Assembly (NCBI GenBank): GCA_023369685.1
Contig: SACZ01000003.1
Span: 458,818-522,817, forward strand
Length of the DNA: 64,000 nt
Origin: Prolixibacteraceae bacterium JC049
GTDB lineage: Bacteria > Bacteroidota > Bacteroidia > Bacteroidales > Prolixibacteraceae
Direction: 5' to 3'
The position numbers and the translations under genes are program-made. Positions 1 through 8,793 of this stretch are shown here, piece after piece (the first letter of the stretch is position 1; each line of letters opens with the position of its first letter). Below the pieces are notes generated by a model, which was not told the origin of the DNA, ran no database searches, and saw only the letters and a list, made by a program, of their open reading frames with translations.

Positions 1-518
1 TGTTGGCATATGATTTAGCTGAATTATCTCGTCATTATTTTGCTATCGAAACGGATAACTTAATAAAAGAAGCCTGTAAAGCATACCAAGAAGGAAATAA
101 ATCGGAAGCTGACAAGTGGGTAGCAAAGATTGAAAAAATGATGGTTGACCTAGATCAGGTGGCCGGATTTCATCCTAACCAACGTTTGTACACTTGGTGT
201 AAGCAGGCAACGGCCATTGCCGGACCAAAAGAGTTGTACCTGAACAATGCCAAGCAGCAGGTAACCGTTTGGGGCGGTGATGGATTGAAAGATTATGCTT
301 CGAGAGAGTGGCAAGGTTTAGTGAAAGATTACTATTGGCCACGATGGAAACAATTCTTCAGTGCATTGAAAAGTAGTGCCGATTTAAAAGAGGCTAACTC
401 GAAAATTGTAGCATGGGAGCACCAATGGTTTGCTGATAATAAAATGCCAGAAAAACCAGTCGATTATTCCGGTAAGGAATTAGTGAAACTAGTCAACCAG
501 ATGTTTGAGATAAAGTAA
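1..518 (+). CDS. Alpha-N-acetylglucosaminidase (GH89), C-terminal part, cut by window edge
   Basis: The reading frame is open from base 3 to a TAA at 518, and its 5' end lies outside the window. About 171 residues remain. They resemble the all-helical C-terminal domain of NAGLU/GH89 enzymes, with the tract WQGLVKDYYWPRW near residues 104-116 as the clearest marker. GH89 enzymes release terminal alpha-linked N-acetylglucosamine from glycans such as heparan sulfate or mucin. The catalytic domain and any signal peptide are not visible. A strong terminator follows immediately, so this is probably the last gene of its transcript. The family call rests on this short tail only. Confidence 0.75.
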   Translation, partial: LAYDLAELSRHYFAIETDNLIKEACKAYQEGNKSEADKWVAKIEKMMVDLDQVAGFHPNQRLYTWCKQATAIAGPKELYLNNAKQQVTVWGGDGLKDYASREWQGLVKDYYWPRWKQFFSALKSSADLKEANSKIVAWEHQWFADNKMPEKPVDYSGKELVKLVNQMFEIK

Positions 519-541
519 ACTGAATTCAATATTCTAAATAT

Positions 542-579
542 AAAAAAGGAGCTATTTCGAATGAAGTAGCTCCTTTTTT
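542..579 (+). terminator. Hairpin terminator, copy 1 of a three-copy element
   Basis: A 17-bp stem (542-558 with 563-579, one G-T pair) closes a GAAT tetraloop. The arms begin with an A run and end with a T run, so it can work in both directions. Near-identical copies lie at 1043-1076 and 2343-2378. Confidence 0.85.
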
Positions 580-680
580 GTTTTATGGCTTAATTATTGT
601 TTGTATTAATAATTAAGATTACTTGCGTGTAGCGTATGGTAATGGATAAAGAATTCTTGAAACAGTAAAAAGTTTAGATA

Positions 681-1004
681 ATGAAGACAGATAAGTTTAC
701 AAAAGCAGTATTGACAGTAATAGCAATTAACTTGACAATATTAACAGTTAAAAATATTGATTTAGTATCTAAAGCGCATGCCGATGAGCCAGTTAAACAA
801 GAGAAGTTGACTAAACAAATTAATTACGGATTGGTGCCTTTAAATGAGGATGGAACAATTTCAGTTAGAGTAAAAGGATTGGATAAGATTGATGTTAATA
901 TTACAGGAATTCACACCAGTGATGAACTAGATGTTAATATTGATGAAATTGGTGGTGGTACAGTATGGCATGGAGGTCCAATTCCTGTTGAACTAGATGA
1001 TTAA
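681..1004 (+). CDS. Small secreted or membrane-anchored orphan protein
   Basis: 107 residues. Residues 1-35 look like a signal peptide or single membrane anchor (lysines, then a hydrophobic stretch, then an AHA-like cleavage site). The mature part is short and acidic and ends in a segment with DELDVNIDEIGGG, followed by a GGPIPVELDD tail. I recall similar short proteins with a 'LVPLNEDGTI' stretch in other Bacteroidota, but I know of no function. It is a single-gene unit between two copies of the repeated hairpin. ATG at 681 is the only reasonable start. It is real rather than a chance ORF, judging by the signal sequence and the compact terminator placement. Confidence 0.65.
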   Translation: MKTDKFTKAVLTVIAINLTILTVKNIDLVSKAHADEPVKQEKLTKQINYGLVPLNEDGTISVRVKGLDKIDVNITGIHTSDELDVNIDEIGGGTVWHGGPIPVELDD

Positions 1005-1042
1005 ATGATTTTTGAAGAGAGTTTTTGATAAACGGATAATTA

Positions 1043-1076
1043 AAAAGGAGCTATTTCGAGTGAAGTAGCTCCTTTT
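1043..1076 (+). terminator. Hairpin terminator, copy 2 of a three-copy element
   Basis: A 15-bp stem (1043-1057 with 1062-1076) closes a GAGT loop. It is near-identical to the hairpins at 542-579 and 2343-2378. Homology with copy 3 continues about 17 nt downstream (GTATTT-A/T-AAGTGAT). Confidence 0.85.
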
Positions 1077-1474
1077 GTATTTTATTAAGTGATTCTAGGA
1101 AAAGTTAGAATGAAGTTATAGATTGTTATTTTTTTGCTTTTGAATATATGTTTTATATCATTTCGTGTTGTACTTGGTAGTTGCGTATATTATTTTAATT
1201 TTATGTTGTGTTTGTACCAATAGGGGAACTATTTTATTTATTCTCGTATGGGATTGTTAGATAAATAGTAGTATAAGTTTTTCTGATATTTTTTAGTGTT
1301 AATTAGGTGTGTTGGTGGTTTGTATAAAGAGGCAGAATAAATTCTAATATCCAAAACAAATTAATTGAAAGGGAATTTACGATTTATAAAAGGGGGAATT
1401 TGAATTGTAGTATTTATGTGTAAATAAACATAGTTGAAGATGTAATTTATGATTACTTGTCAAGTTCTTAATAA
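1077..1474. other. AT-rich intergenic stretch, no gene seen
   Basis: About 400 bases of strongly AT-rich sequence between the repeated hairpin and the OmpA-like gene. No frame has coding character and I see no RNA fold or repeat. It presumably carries the promoter of the gene at 1475. Confidence 0.5.
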
Positions 1475-2113
1475 ATGGAAAAAAAGAAAATAGGATTAAT
1501 TATTACTACTGTAGTAATGATTACGTTGCTTTCCTTTAATGGAAAAGCACAAGAAAAAAAATGGCACTATTCTGTCAATTTGTCCATTGCACATTATGAA
1601 CGTAATGGAAGAATGGTTACAAATGTAAATGGAGAAAAATATCCTTGTCGTTATCCTTTCGATCCCGGAATTGAATTTATTGTTGGTTACGATATTGGTA
1701 AGAATATAAGTCTTAATACAGGGCTAAGTTATCAGTATGGGCGTATTGCTAACCATATTCAGACTTATCGTCGCTTCCGATTTGGAGAAATTAGCGTTCC
1801 TGTGTTCTTTAGTTGGAAATTAGGAACTATCTCTAAATATCAAATAGCTTTAAATACAGGTGCAACTTTTGGACAGTTTTTGCATATTAGTTATTATGAT
1901 TTAGGTGAGCTTTATAGATGGCGAAAGTATGATCATCATGAATTGGATTATTATTCGACCAGTAGCTTTTTTATTGACTCTTATTTCGGATTAAAGGTAA
2001 AACGAAGTAGATGGAGTATGGAGCCTTTTATAAAACCGCGGATAAAAGAAAATTGGTTGAAACATGAAAGAACCAATACTTACTGGGGAGTAAAAATGGG
2101 ATTTGAGATTTAA
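1475..2113 (+). CDS. Outer-membrane beta-barrel protein
   Basis: 212 residues. An N-terminal signal peptide (KKK, then a hydrophobic segment ending NGKAQ near residue 26) leads into alternating polar and aromatic strands such as IEFIVGYDIGKNISLNTGLSY. The chain ends in GVKMGFEI, a C-terminal aromatic-rich beta strand as in small porin-like or OmpA-like barrels. No OmpA peptidoglycan-binding domain is present. Such proteins usually sit in the outer membrane with unknown ligand. The gene stands alone between two copies of the hairpin element. Function beyond an 8-10-strand barrel cannot be stated. Confidence 0.7.
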   Translation: MEKKKIGLIITTVVMITLLSFNGKAQEKKWHYSVNLSIAHYERNGRMVTNVNGEKYPCRYPFDPGIEFIVGYDIGKNISLNTGLSYQYGRIANHIQTYRRFRFGEISVPVFFSWKLGTISKYQIALNTGATFGQFLHISYYDLGELYRWRKYDHHELDYYSTSSFFIDSYFGLKVKRSRWSMEPFIKPRIKENWLKHERTNTYWGVKMGFEI

Positions 2114-2179
2114 AATGCATATAATTGATTCTGATTTTTAATTTGCAGTTCCCCAAAGCATGAATAAACATAAGTTCGG

Positions 2180-2207
2180 GCGATGAATCTCCTTCGGAGC
2201 TAATCGC
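2180..2207 (+). other. Small stem-loop, unexplained
   Basis: Outer arms GCGAT and ATCGC enclose an inner CTCC-TTC-GGAG hairpin. It lies 65 nt after the barrel gene and is more GC-rich than its surroundings. No T run follows. It could be a relic of a mobile element or a processed 3' end; nothing else is seen between 2114 and 2342. Confidence 0.35.
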
Positions 2208-2342
2208 TCTCCCTAATATTATTTGTTTGATTTCGTTCGTTGAAAAAGGAATGCTGTTTTTACTACTGTTAACAGTCTGTTTGAGTTTGTTACAGAAACT
2301 GAATTTTACCTTTTTTACTGAATCTATTATTTCAGGAATATA

Positions 2343-2378
2343 AAAAAGGAGCTATTTCGAGTGAAGTAGCTCCTTTTT
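2343..2378 (+). terminator. Hairpin terminator, copy 3 of a three-copy element
   Basis: A 16-bp stem (2343-2358 with 2363-2378) closes a GAGT loop. It sits between the converging barrel gene and ABC-F gene and can terminate both strands. Confidence 0.85.
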
Positions 2379-2422
2379 GTATTTATCAAGTGATATTTTA
2401 ACTTCGTCTTTTGTGATTAATC

Positions 2423-4291
2423 TTATTCCTTCTCACTAAGCTCTAGCCAGCGGAACTCTTTTTCATCCAGTTCGTCTTTTACTTCGGCATAACGATTGGA
2501 TTTTTCCAATAGCTCTTCGTGGTTTAATTCTGCCGAATTCATTAAGGCTTCCAACTCTGCTTTCTCTGTTTCTAATGCTTCAATATCGGCTGTAAGTTGC
2601 TCCAACTCTCGCTTCTCTTTGTACGAAAGTTTATTGGTATTTTTCTTTGGTGCAGGTGCTTTCGTTTTTTCAGCTTTCACCTCTTGCAGCGCTGCTTTTT
2701 CGGCACTAAGCTTTTCTTTTAAATAAGAACGATATTGAGAATAGTTGCCCGGATAATCCTTAATTTGTCCATTACCTTCAAATACAAACAGGTGATCGAC
2801 GATTTTATCCATGAAGTAGCGGTCGTGTGATACAATAATAACACATCCTGGAAACTGACGCAGGTAATCTTCCAACACATTCAGTGTCATGATGTCTAGA
2901 TCGTTGGTAGGCTCATCCAGAATCAAGAAGTTAGGATTCTGCATCAGAACCGTACACAGAAACAGTCGACGTTGTTCTCCACCACTTAGTTTTTCAATAT
3001 AATTGTATTGCGTTTCAGGTGGGAAAAGGAAATAGTTCAGGAACTGAGAAACGGAAAGTGTACTGCCATCTCCCATGTAAACTACCTCAGATATTTCGCG
3101 AACGGCATCAATAACCCGATCTTTCGGATTAAAGTTGATTCCTTCCTGCTTGTAATACCCAAATTTAACCGTTGGACCAACTGTAATTGATCCCTTGTCT
3201 GGTTGCATATTTTGGGTAAGCATATTTAATAAAGTCGATTTTCCGGTTCCGTTGTTTCCAACAATTCCTACTTTTTCCAATCGAGCAAATTTGTAGTTGA
3301 AATCTTTAATCAGGTGCAAGTCATCAAACGACTTACTGATATGGTCTATTTCAATTACTTTTTGGCCAATACGCGAACTGGATACGTTCAGTTGAACCTG
3401 TTTGTTATCCATGCGTTGTGCAGCCACTTCTTTCAATTGGTGAACTGCTTCAACACGATATTTGGCTTTGTGTCCACGTGCTTTGGGCATTCTTCTTAGC
3501 CACTCCAATTCGGTACGAAGCAGGTTTTTTGCTTTGGCTACTTCAGACTGAAATTGCTGGATACGCTCTTCGCGCTTTTCCAGAAAATAGCTGTAGTTAC
3601 CCTGGTATCTGAAAATGGTATTATTGTCCATCTCCAAAATATCGGTACAAACTCTATCTAGGAAATAACGGTCGTGCGTTACCATTAGAAGTGTGCTATT
3701 GGTCTTTTTCAAATAATCTTCCAGCCACTCAATCATTTCCAAATCCAAGTGGTTGGTCGGCTCATCCAGAATCAACATGTCCGGCTCGCTAATTAATATC
3801 TGAGCCAGAGCAATTCGCTTCTTCTGTCCTCCCGATAATGTATTGGTGGTTTGATCGAAATTGGTAATCTTCAGTTGGGTCAAAATTTGCTTGATGCGCA
3901 CCTCATAATCCCAGGCATTCAGTCGATCCAGGTTCTGCATAGTTTCCGACATTAAATCGCTATCGCCACTTTGCAGAGCCGCTTCATATGCCTTAATGGC
4001 TCTAATTTCTTCGGTATCGTTATTTAAAATAGAATCGATAACAGAGATATCGGAAGCAAATTCTGGGTTTTGAGACAAATAACCAATTTTAATGTCATTA
4101 GTTATGGTTAGCTTGCCTTCATCTTGCGTATCGTTGCCACCCAAAATATTAAGTAACGACGATTTACCGGTTCCGTTTTTGGCAATCAATGCCACTTTTT
4201 GCTTTTCACCAATGGTGAATGAGATATTCTCGAATAGAACAAGGTCGCCAAATCGCTTTGATAAATTCTCAACTTGAAGATATGGTAGCAT
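2423..4291 (-). CDS. ABC-F family ATPase, Uup-like
   Basis: 622 residues, the usual length for this family. Two ABC ATPase domains lie in tandem with no membrane segment. Domain 1 has Walker A AKNGTGKS at 38-45, signature LSGGQKKR and Walker B LILDEPTNHLDL. The linker includes RGHKAKYR, a positively charged tRNA/ribosome-contact region. Domain 2 has GNNGTGKS, LSGGEQRR and LILDEPTNDLD. A charged coiled-coil tail of about 90 residues resembles the Uup C-terminal domain. ABC-F proteins act on the ribosome or on branched DNA intermediates rather than in transport. The gene is divergent from nth, with a candidate -7 box TAATTTTG at 4318-4311. Assignment to Uup rather than EttA rests on the C-terminal coiled coil. 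Confidence 0.9.
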   Translation of the reverse strand: MLPYLQVENLSKRFGDLVLFENISFTIGEKQKVALIAKNGTGKSSLLNILGGNDTQDEGKLTITNDIKIGYLSQNPEFASDISVIDSILNNDTEEIRAIKAYEAALQSGDSDLMSETMQNLDRLNAWDYEVRIKQILTQLKITNFDQTTNTLSGGQKKRIALAQILISEPDMLILDEPTNHLDLEMIEWLEDYLKKTNSTLLMVTHDRYFLDRVCTDILEMDNNTIFRYQGNYSYFLEKREERIQQFQSEVAKAKNLLRTELEWLRRMPKARGHKAKYRVEAVHQLKEVAAQRMDNKQVQLNVSSSRIGQKVIEIDHISKSFDDLHLIKDFNYKFARLEKVGIVGNNGTGKSTLLNMLTQNMQPDKGSITVGPTVKFGYYKQEGINFNPKDRVIDAVREISEVVYMGDGSTLSVSQFLNYFLFPPETQYNYIEKLSGGEQRRLFLCTVLMQNPNFLILDEPTNDLDIMTLNVLEDYLRQFPGCVIIVSHDRYFMDKIVDHLFVFEGNGQIKDYPGNYSQYRSYLKEKLSAEKAALQEVKAEKTKAPAPKKNTNKLSYKEKRELEQLTADIEALETEKAELEALMNSAELNHEELLEKSNRYAEVKDELDEKEFRWLELSEKE

Positions 4292-4334
4292 ACTTTTAAT
4301 TTTTGATGAGCAAAATTAGAATAAACATTGAACA

Positions 4335-4366
4335 TTTGGGAGGGCTTTGGCATTTTCTTAGTTTTG
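4335..4366 (+). promoter_or_regulatory. Bacteroidota-type promoter of nth
   Basis: TTTG at 4335-4338 is followed after exactly 20 nt by TAGTTTTG at 4359-4366. This matches the -33/-7 consensus of the Bacteroidota primary sigma factor. The start codon follows 21 nt later, giving a very short leader. Confidence 0.65.
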
Positions 4367-4387
4367 AATACAACTTAACCTATAAAA

Positions 4388-5029
4388 ATGCTGAAGAAAG
4401 AACGTTTTCAAAAAATAATAGATTGGTTTCAGGAAAATATGCCTGTGGCCGAAACCGAGTTGGACTATACCAATCCTTATGAATTATTGGTGGCTGTAAT
4501 ATTATCGGCACAGTGTACAGACAAGCGAGTAAATCAGATGACGCCCGATTTATTTAAGCGCTTTCCCGATCCGTGGAAATTAGCAGAAGCTGATGCTGCC
4601 GAGGTGTTCGACTACATTCGCTCGTGCTCTTATCCCAACAACAAATCGAAACACTTGGTGGGAATGGCCAGAATTCTAACGGAAGAGTTTCAGGGAGTGG
4701 TGCCCGATGATATTAAGTTGCTGCAGAAAATGCCAGGTGTTGGACGTAAAACGGCCAATGTAATTGCGTCGGTTATTTACAATAAACCAGCTATGGCTGT
4801 CGATACACATGTATTCCGAGTGTCGGCGCGCATGGGATTAACCACCAGGGCAAAAACACCACTTGAAACCGAAAAACAATTGGTGAAATATATTCCCGAA
4901 GAGCTGTTGCCTCTGGCACATCATTGGCTCATCTTACACGGACGATATGTGTGCTTGGCACGCAAACCCAAATGTGAGAAATGTGGATTGACCGAGTTGT
5001 GTAAATACTATCAAGCGAATAATAAGTAG
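4388..5029 (+). CDS. nth: Endonuclease III, base-excision DNA glycosylase/AP lyase
   Basis: 213 residues, standard for Nth. It removes oxidised pyrimidines and cuts the abasic site. The helix-hairpin-helix MPGVGRKTAN carries the catalytic lysine K121, and AVDTHV carries the catalytic aspartate D139. A [4Fe-4S] site is complete, with C189-x6-C196-x2-C199-x5-C205. Nothing key is missing. The gene is monocistronic, divergent from the ABC-F gene, and followed by a hairpin at 5101-5132. Confidence 0.96.
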   Translation: MLKKERFQKIIDWFQENMPVAETELDYTNPYELLVAVILSAQCTDKRVNQMTPDLFKRFPDPWKLAEADAAEVFDYIRSCSYPNNKSKHLVGMARILTEEFQGVVPDDIKLLQKMPGVGRKTANVIASVIYNKPAMAVDTHVFRVSARMGLTTRAKTPLETEKQLVKYIPEELLPLAHHWLILHGRYVCLARKPKCEKCGLTELCKYYQANNK

Positions 5030-5100
5030 GACAGTAGTCGCTTAGTAATTGAATGGGACATTCGTATTGATCAAATATTCAAATTTGTGAGTATATATCT

Positions 5101-5132
5101 ATAGCCTCTGTTACTTCGATAATAGGGGCTAT
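5101..5132 (+). terminator. Hairpin downstream of nth
   Basis: A 13-bp stem (5101-5113 with 5120-5132, two G-T pairs) has a 6-nt loop containing TTCG. The T tract after it is weak, so it is a probable but not classic intrinsic terminator. Confidence 0.6.
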
Positions 5133-5142
5133 GTTATAATGT

Positions 5143-5176
5143 AAAAAAGAAGGCCCTCATCTTTCGACGAGAGCCT
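5143..5176 (-). terminator. Terminator of the kdgK-eda-TRAP operon
   Basis: The stem 5151-5158/5169-5176 (AGGCCCTC with GAGAGCCT) is followed on the minus strand by a T-rich run (5150-5143). It lies 60 nt beyond the stop of the TRAP large permease gene. Confidence 0.75.
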
Positions 5177-5238
5177 ACACTAACCCAAATACAAGTTAAA
5201 TTGGCTGAACAAATAAACAGCCTATATATAACTAACTT

Positions 5239-6537
5239 TTAAAAACCGAAGTATTGAGGTAACCACAAGCTAATTTGTGGCAAGAAAGTAATTAATGCTA
5301 ATACCACAATCATTGCAATGAAGAATGGAATAAGTGGTTTAATTACATTCTGAATTTTTACACCAGCCACACTACATCCGATAAATAATACCGATCCTAC
5401 AGGTGGAGTACAAAGTCCCACACAAAGGTTCATAATAAGTACAATACCGAAGTGAATTGGATCCATTCCCAACTGTGATGTTACCACTGGAAGGAAAATT
5501 GGCGTAAAGATTAAAACTGCTGGTGTCATATCCATGAATACACCTACAAAAAGAAGAATCATGTTGATGATTAACAGAATTACGAATGGGTTATCGCTTA
5601 CTGTTAACAGTCCATCACTCACTGTTTGTGGAATATTTTCGAACGACATTACCCATGAAAGTCCCATTGAGGTAGCCACCAAAAGAAGCACAATGGCTGT
5701 TGTTCCTGTGGTTTTTAGAATAATGTCTGGAAGATCGGATATTTTAACCTCTTTGTAGATCATTGAAAGAATTAAACAGTAGAGTACTGCCACAGCCGAT
5801 GCTTCGGTTGCAGTAAATACACCTGCAATAATACCACCAATTACAATTACTAGTAGTAATAAACTAGGAATGGCATCTAGGAATTTTAAAACACCTTCGC
5901 GCATGGTGATTTTTTCGCCTACAGGGTATTTTTTACGAACAGCATATGCTGCACCAACTCCCATAAGAGCTAATCCCATTAAAATTCCTGGAAGGTAACC
6001 GGCAATAAATAGTGCGGCAATTGATACGCCACCACTAGCCAATGAATATACAATAAGAATATTACTTGGAGGAATGATCAAACCGGTTGTTGCCGATGTG
6101 ATATTCACTGCAGCACTAAAGTTTTCGTCGTAACCATCTTTGGTCATACGAGGGTGCATGATACTTCCGATTGCCGATGCCGAAGCAGCTGCTGAACCAG
6201 AAATAGCTCCAAATAACATGTTGGCCATAACGTTTACGAAGGCTAAGCCTCCTGGTAAACGACCAACCAATACTTTAGCAAACTCAATGAGTCGGATGGC
6301 AATTCCTCCCCGGTTCATGAGCTGACCGGCAAATACGAAGAAAGGAATGGCCAACAGCGCAAAACTGTCGAGTCCGGTGGCCATACGTTGTGCTAAAGTA
6401 GTAAATGCGGGTAACGAGTCGATGCTTACAAGCATAGTAAGCATACCCGAAAGACCAATACTAAATGCAATTGGTACACCTAATACCAATAGTATTATAA
6501 ATGAAATAACTAATACGAGTATTCCTGCTAGTCCCAT
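5239..6537 (-). CDS. TRAP transporter large permease subunit (DctM family)
   Basis: 432 residues, almost entirely hydrophobic, with about 12 membrane segments as in DctM/SiaM proteins. It is the sodium- or proton-coupled channel of a tripartite ATP-independent periplasmic transporter. The conserved stretch LATPPVGS-like (here LCTPPVGSVLF, residues 371-381) and the repeated GLI-PPSN half-site (residues 154-160) are visible. It lies 28 nt behind the small permease and ends the operon kdgK-eda-dctP-dctQ-dctM. The substrate is inferred from context as glucuronate or a related uronate, since every cytoplasmic enzyme around it acts on that pathway. Confidence 0.93.
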   Translation of the reverse strand: MGLAGILVLVISFIILLVLGVPIAFSIGLSGMLTMLVSIDSLPAFTTLAQRMATGLDSFALLAIPFFVFAGQLMNRGGIAIRLIEFAKVLVGRLPGGLAFVNVMANMLFGAISGSAAASASAIGSIMHPRMTKDGYDENFSAAVNITSATTGLIIPPSNILIVYSLASGGVSIAALFIAGYLPGILMGLALMGVGAAYAVRKKYPVGEKITMREGVLKFLDAIPSLLLLVIVIGGIIAGVFTATEASAVAVLYCLILSMIYKEVKISDLPDIILKTTGTTAIVLLLVATSMGLSWVMSFENIPQTVSDGLLTVSDNPFVILLIINMILLFVGVFMDMTPAVLIFTPIFLPVVTSQLGMDPIHFGIVLIMNLCVGLCTPPVGSVLFIGCSVAGVKIQNVIKPLIPFFIAMIVVLALITFLPQISLWLPQYFGF

Positions 6538-6565
6538 AATAAATGCTTAATTTTTTGATGGAAAT

Positions 6566-7042
6566 TTATTGACTAATCTCTGTTTTGCCTCTGAAAATAT
6601 CGTCGAGGCAATAGTAAATAATTAATGCACCACTAATTGGAACGATTAAATAAACATATCCAAGTGGTATTTCCAGAGCTGCCGAAACTTGTCCTAAAAT
6701 AAAGCGAGATACAACCAACCAGGTTCCTCCAACTACCATCACTGCTAATGCAAACAGAATGATGCAGCAGTTGATAATTACTTCCAGAGTACGTTTCTTT
6801 TTTCCTGAAGACTTTTGTAACAATAGGTCGATAGCTAAGTGTTGCTTGGTACCTGTTGCATAAGCTGCACCAGCTAAACCTACCCAAATCAGAAGAAATC
6901 CAGCCAACTCATCGGTAAATGAGCTAGGTGTTTTAAACAAGTAGCGACTGGCTACCTGCCACAATACATCGATAACCAACACCGACATTAGGGTGATTAC
7001 CAAATATTGCATTGCTTTATCAATTGATGCTCTTAATCGCAT
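6566..7042 (-). CDS. TRAP transporter small permease subunit (DctQ family)
   Basis: 158 residues with four predicted membrane helices (roughly 13-32, 45-65, 85-108, 127-148). The stretch ELAGFLLIWVGLAGAAYA is characteristic of DctQ. It forms the membrane complex with the large permease encoded next. The gap to the substrate-binding gene is 21 nt and to the large permease 28 nt, so the three are one transcript. Confidence 0.92.
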   Translation of the reverse strand: MRLRASIDKAMQYLVITLMSVLVIDVLWQVASRYLFKTPSSFTDELAGFLLIWVGLAGAAYATGTKQHLAIDLLLQKSSGKKKRTLEVIINCCIILFALAVMVVGGTWLVVSRFILGQVSAALEIPLGYVYLIVPISGALIIYYCLDDIFRGKTEISQ

Positions 7043-7063
7043 GGTTTGGTTCTATTTGGTTTG

Positions 7064-8053
7064 TTATTTTACTTTTTGAATTCGCTGAATCAATGAATAG
7101 ATTTCAGGCTGTGACTGATAACCGTCCAACATTTTCTGTACTTTGTTGGCAAAAGGTTTTTTGTCAGGATAGATGATTTCTACACCTGCTTTTTTTACCT
7201 CTTCCAAAGCGTGTTTCTCCGATTCGGCCCAAAGCTTACGCTGGTGTGGTACCGACTCGTTAACTGCTTCCTGAAGCCATTTTTTCTGTTGGTCGTTTAA
7301 GCCTTTCCATACAACGGTACTAATCAACAATACGTCGGGTACTGCTGTGTGCTCGTTGATGGTATAATATTTACAAACCTCGTAGTGATGCGACAAGTAG
7401 AAACTTGGTGGGTTATTTTCGGCTCCATCAACTACACCTCCCTGAAGAGCAGTGTAAAGCTCACCCCATGAAATAGGAGTAGGAGAGCCACCCAACGATT
7501 TTACCATTTCTACAGCCGTGTTACTTTTCATCACACGAATTTTCAAGCCATCTAAATCAGCTGGACTATTAACCGGACGTTCTTTGGTGTAAAAACTACG
7601 GCATCCGGCATCGTAAAAACAAAGGCCGCGCAACCAATATTTTTCTCCTTCCAAAAGAAGTTCTTTACCAATTTCGCCATCCAATACATCGTAGCTGTGT
7701 TGCTTGCTTCTGAAAACATAAGGAAGACCAAGTACTTTGTACTTATTGGCGAATCCCTCCATGATAGCTGCCGATACCTTTGTGATACCCAAGCTACCAA
7801 TTTGAAGTAACTCTAAACATTCACGTTCAGATCCTAACTGCCCACTTGGGTAGATCTGCACCTGAAGTTCTCCTTTCGATTTCTCTTTTACACGCTCAGC
7901 CATAAAAGCCATGGCTTTGTGCACTGGGTGGGTAGGATCTAGTCCGTGAGCCAGTTTTATCACTTTAGTCTGATTGGCATTTTGGCATGAGCTTACAATT
8001 ACTGCAAGCGCAACTAAAACACTTAACCAGACACTCTTTTTCTTTCCGGTCAT
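7064..8053 (-). CDS. TRAP substrate-binding lipoprotein (DctP family), probable uronate binder
   Basis: 329 residues. The N-terminus ends in a lipobox with the lipidated cysteine at C23, so the binder is membrane-tethered. The DctP core is intact: GLKIRVM with R173, the conserved arginine that holds the ligand carboxylate, followed by YTALQGGVVDGAENN. TRAP binders nearly always take carboxylated ligands. Position between eda and the permease genes, in a glucuronate regulon, supports uronate or a 2-keto-3-deoxy-sugar acid. The lipoprotein anchor is less common than a free periplasmic binder but is frequent in Bacteroidota. Confidence 0.92.
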   Translation of the reverse strand: MTGKKKSVWLSVLVALAVIVSSCQNANQTKVIKLAHGLDPTHPVHKAMAFMAERVKEKSKGELQVQIYPSGQLGSERECLELLQIGSLGITKVSAAIMEGFANKYKVLGLPYVFRSKQHSYDVLDGEIGKELLLEGEKYWLRGLCFYDAGCRSFYTKERPVNSPADLDGLKIRVMKSNTAVEMVKSLGGSPTPISWGELYTALQGGVVDGAENNPPSFYLSHHYEVCKYYTINEHTAVPDVLLISTVVWKGLNDQQKKWLQEAVNESVPHQRKLWAESEKHALEEVKKAGVEIIYPDKKPFANKVQKMLDGYQSQPEIYSLIQRIQKVK

Positions 8054-8081
8054 ATTGATTTAGTATTGATCGGTTTAATAT

Positions 8082-8753
8082 TTATTTGCGGATTTGCTTC
8101 AAAATTGCGAATGCCTGCTTTACCTTTTCAGTAAGAGCGTCGTAATTTCCTTCAGCAATAATGTCTTTAGTAATCAATTGCGATCCCATTCCTACGCAAG
8201 TAACACCAGCACCAAACCAATCGCCTAAGTTTTGCTCAGTTGGTTCAACACCACCTGTTGGCATAAGCTTAGTCCACGGGCATGGTCCTTTTACGTTTTT
8301 AACGAATGATGGTCCACCTACCGATGATCCTGGGAAAATTTTGCAGATCTCAGCACCCAATTCTTCGGCATAGTTGATCTCGCTAAGTGTTCCACAGCCT
8401 GGCGACCATAGCACTTTACGACGATTACAAATCTTTGCCATTTCCGGGTTTAGAATTGGAGATACAATGAAATTAGTTCCCAACTGCAAATAAAGAGCAG
8501 TAGTTGCCGGATCAATTACAGATCCAATTCCTAAGATCATTTCTGGTAACTCTGTAGCTACCCATTTATTTAATTCGCCAAATACTTCATGAGCAAAATC
8601 GCCACGGTTAGTAAATTCGAAAACACGAACACCACCGTCGTAACATGCTTTTAGTACTTGCTTACAAATTTCAATATCACGATGAAAGAAAACAGGGATC
8701 ATCCCTGTCTTCTCCATTTCTAGCGCAACTTGTATTCTGGAAAATCGAGCCAT
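8082..8753 (-). CDS. eda: KDPG aldolase (2-dehydro-3-deoxy-6-phosphogluconate aldolase)
   Basis: 223 residues, a single TIM barrel. It cleaves KDPG into pyruvate and glyceraldehyde 3-phosphate, the last step of the uronate route. E47 in VFEFTNRG corresponds to the catalytic glutamate and K138 in ICKIFPGS to the Schiff-base lysine. The gene follows kdgK by 40 nt and precedes the TRAP binder by 28 nt. It probably also cleaves 4-hydroxy-2-oxoglutarate, as the family does. Confidence 0.95.
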   Translation of the reverse strand: MARFSRIQVALEMEKTGMIPVFFHRDIEICKQVLKACYDGGVRVFEFTNRGDFAHEVFGELNKWVATELPEMILGIGSVIDPATTALYLQLGTNFIVSPILNPEMAKICNRRKVLWSPGCGTLSEINYAEELGAEICKIFPGSSVGGPSFVKNVKGPCPWTKLMPTGGVEPTEQNLGDWFGAGVTCVGMGSQLITKDIIAEGNYDALTEKVKQAFAILKQIRK

Positions 8754-8793
8754 ACAAATTATCTTTTATCTTGTTTAATTGATGTCTATAATA

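Noticed and set aside
2180-2207. Possible tRNA or small RNA gene
   Set aside because: The stem-loop is too short, with no cloverleaf arms, promoter or T run that I can see.
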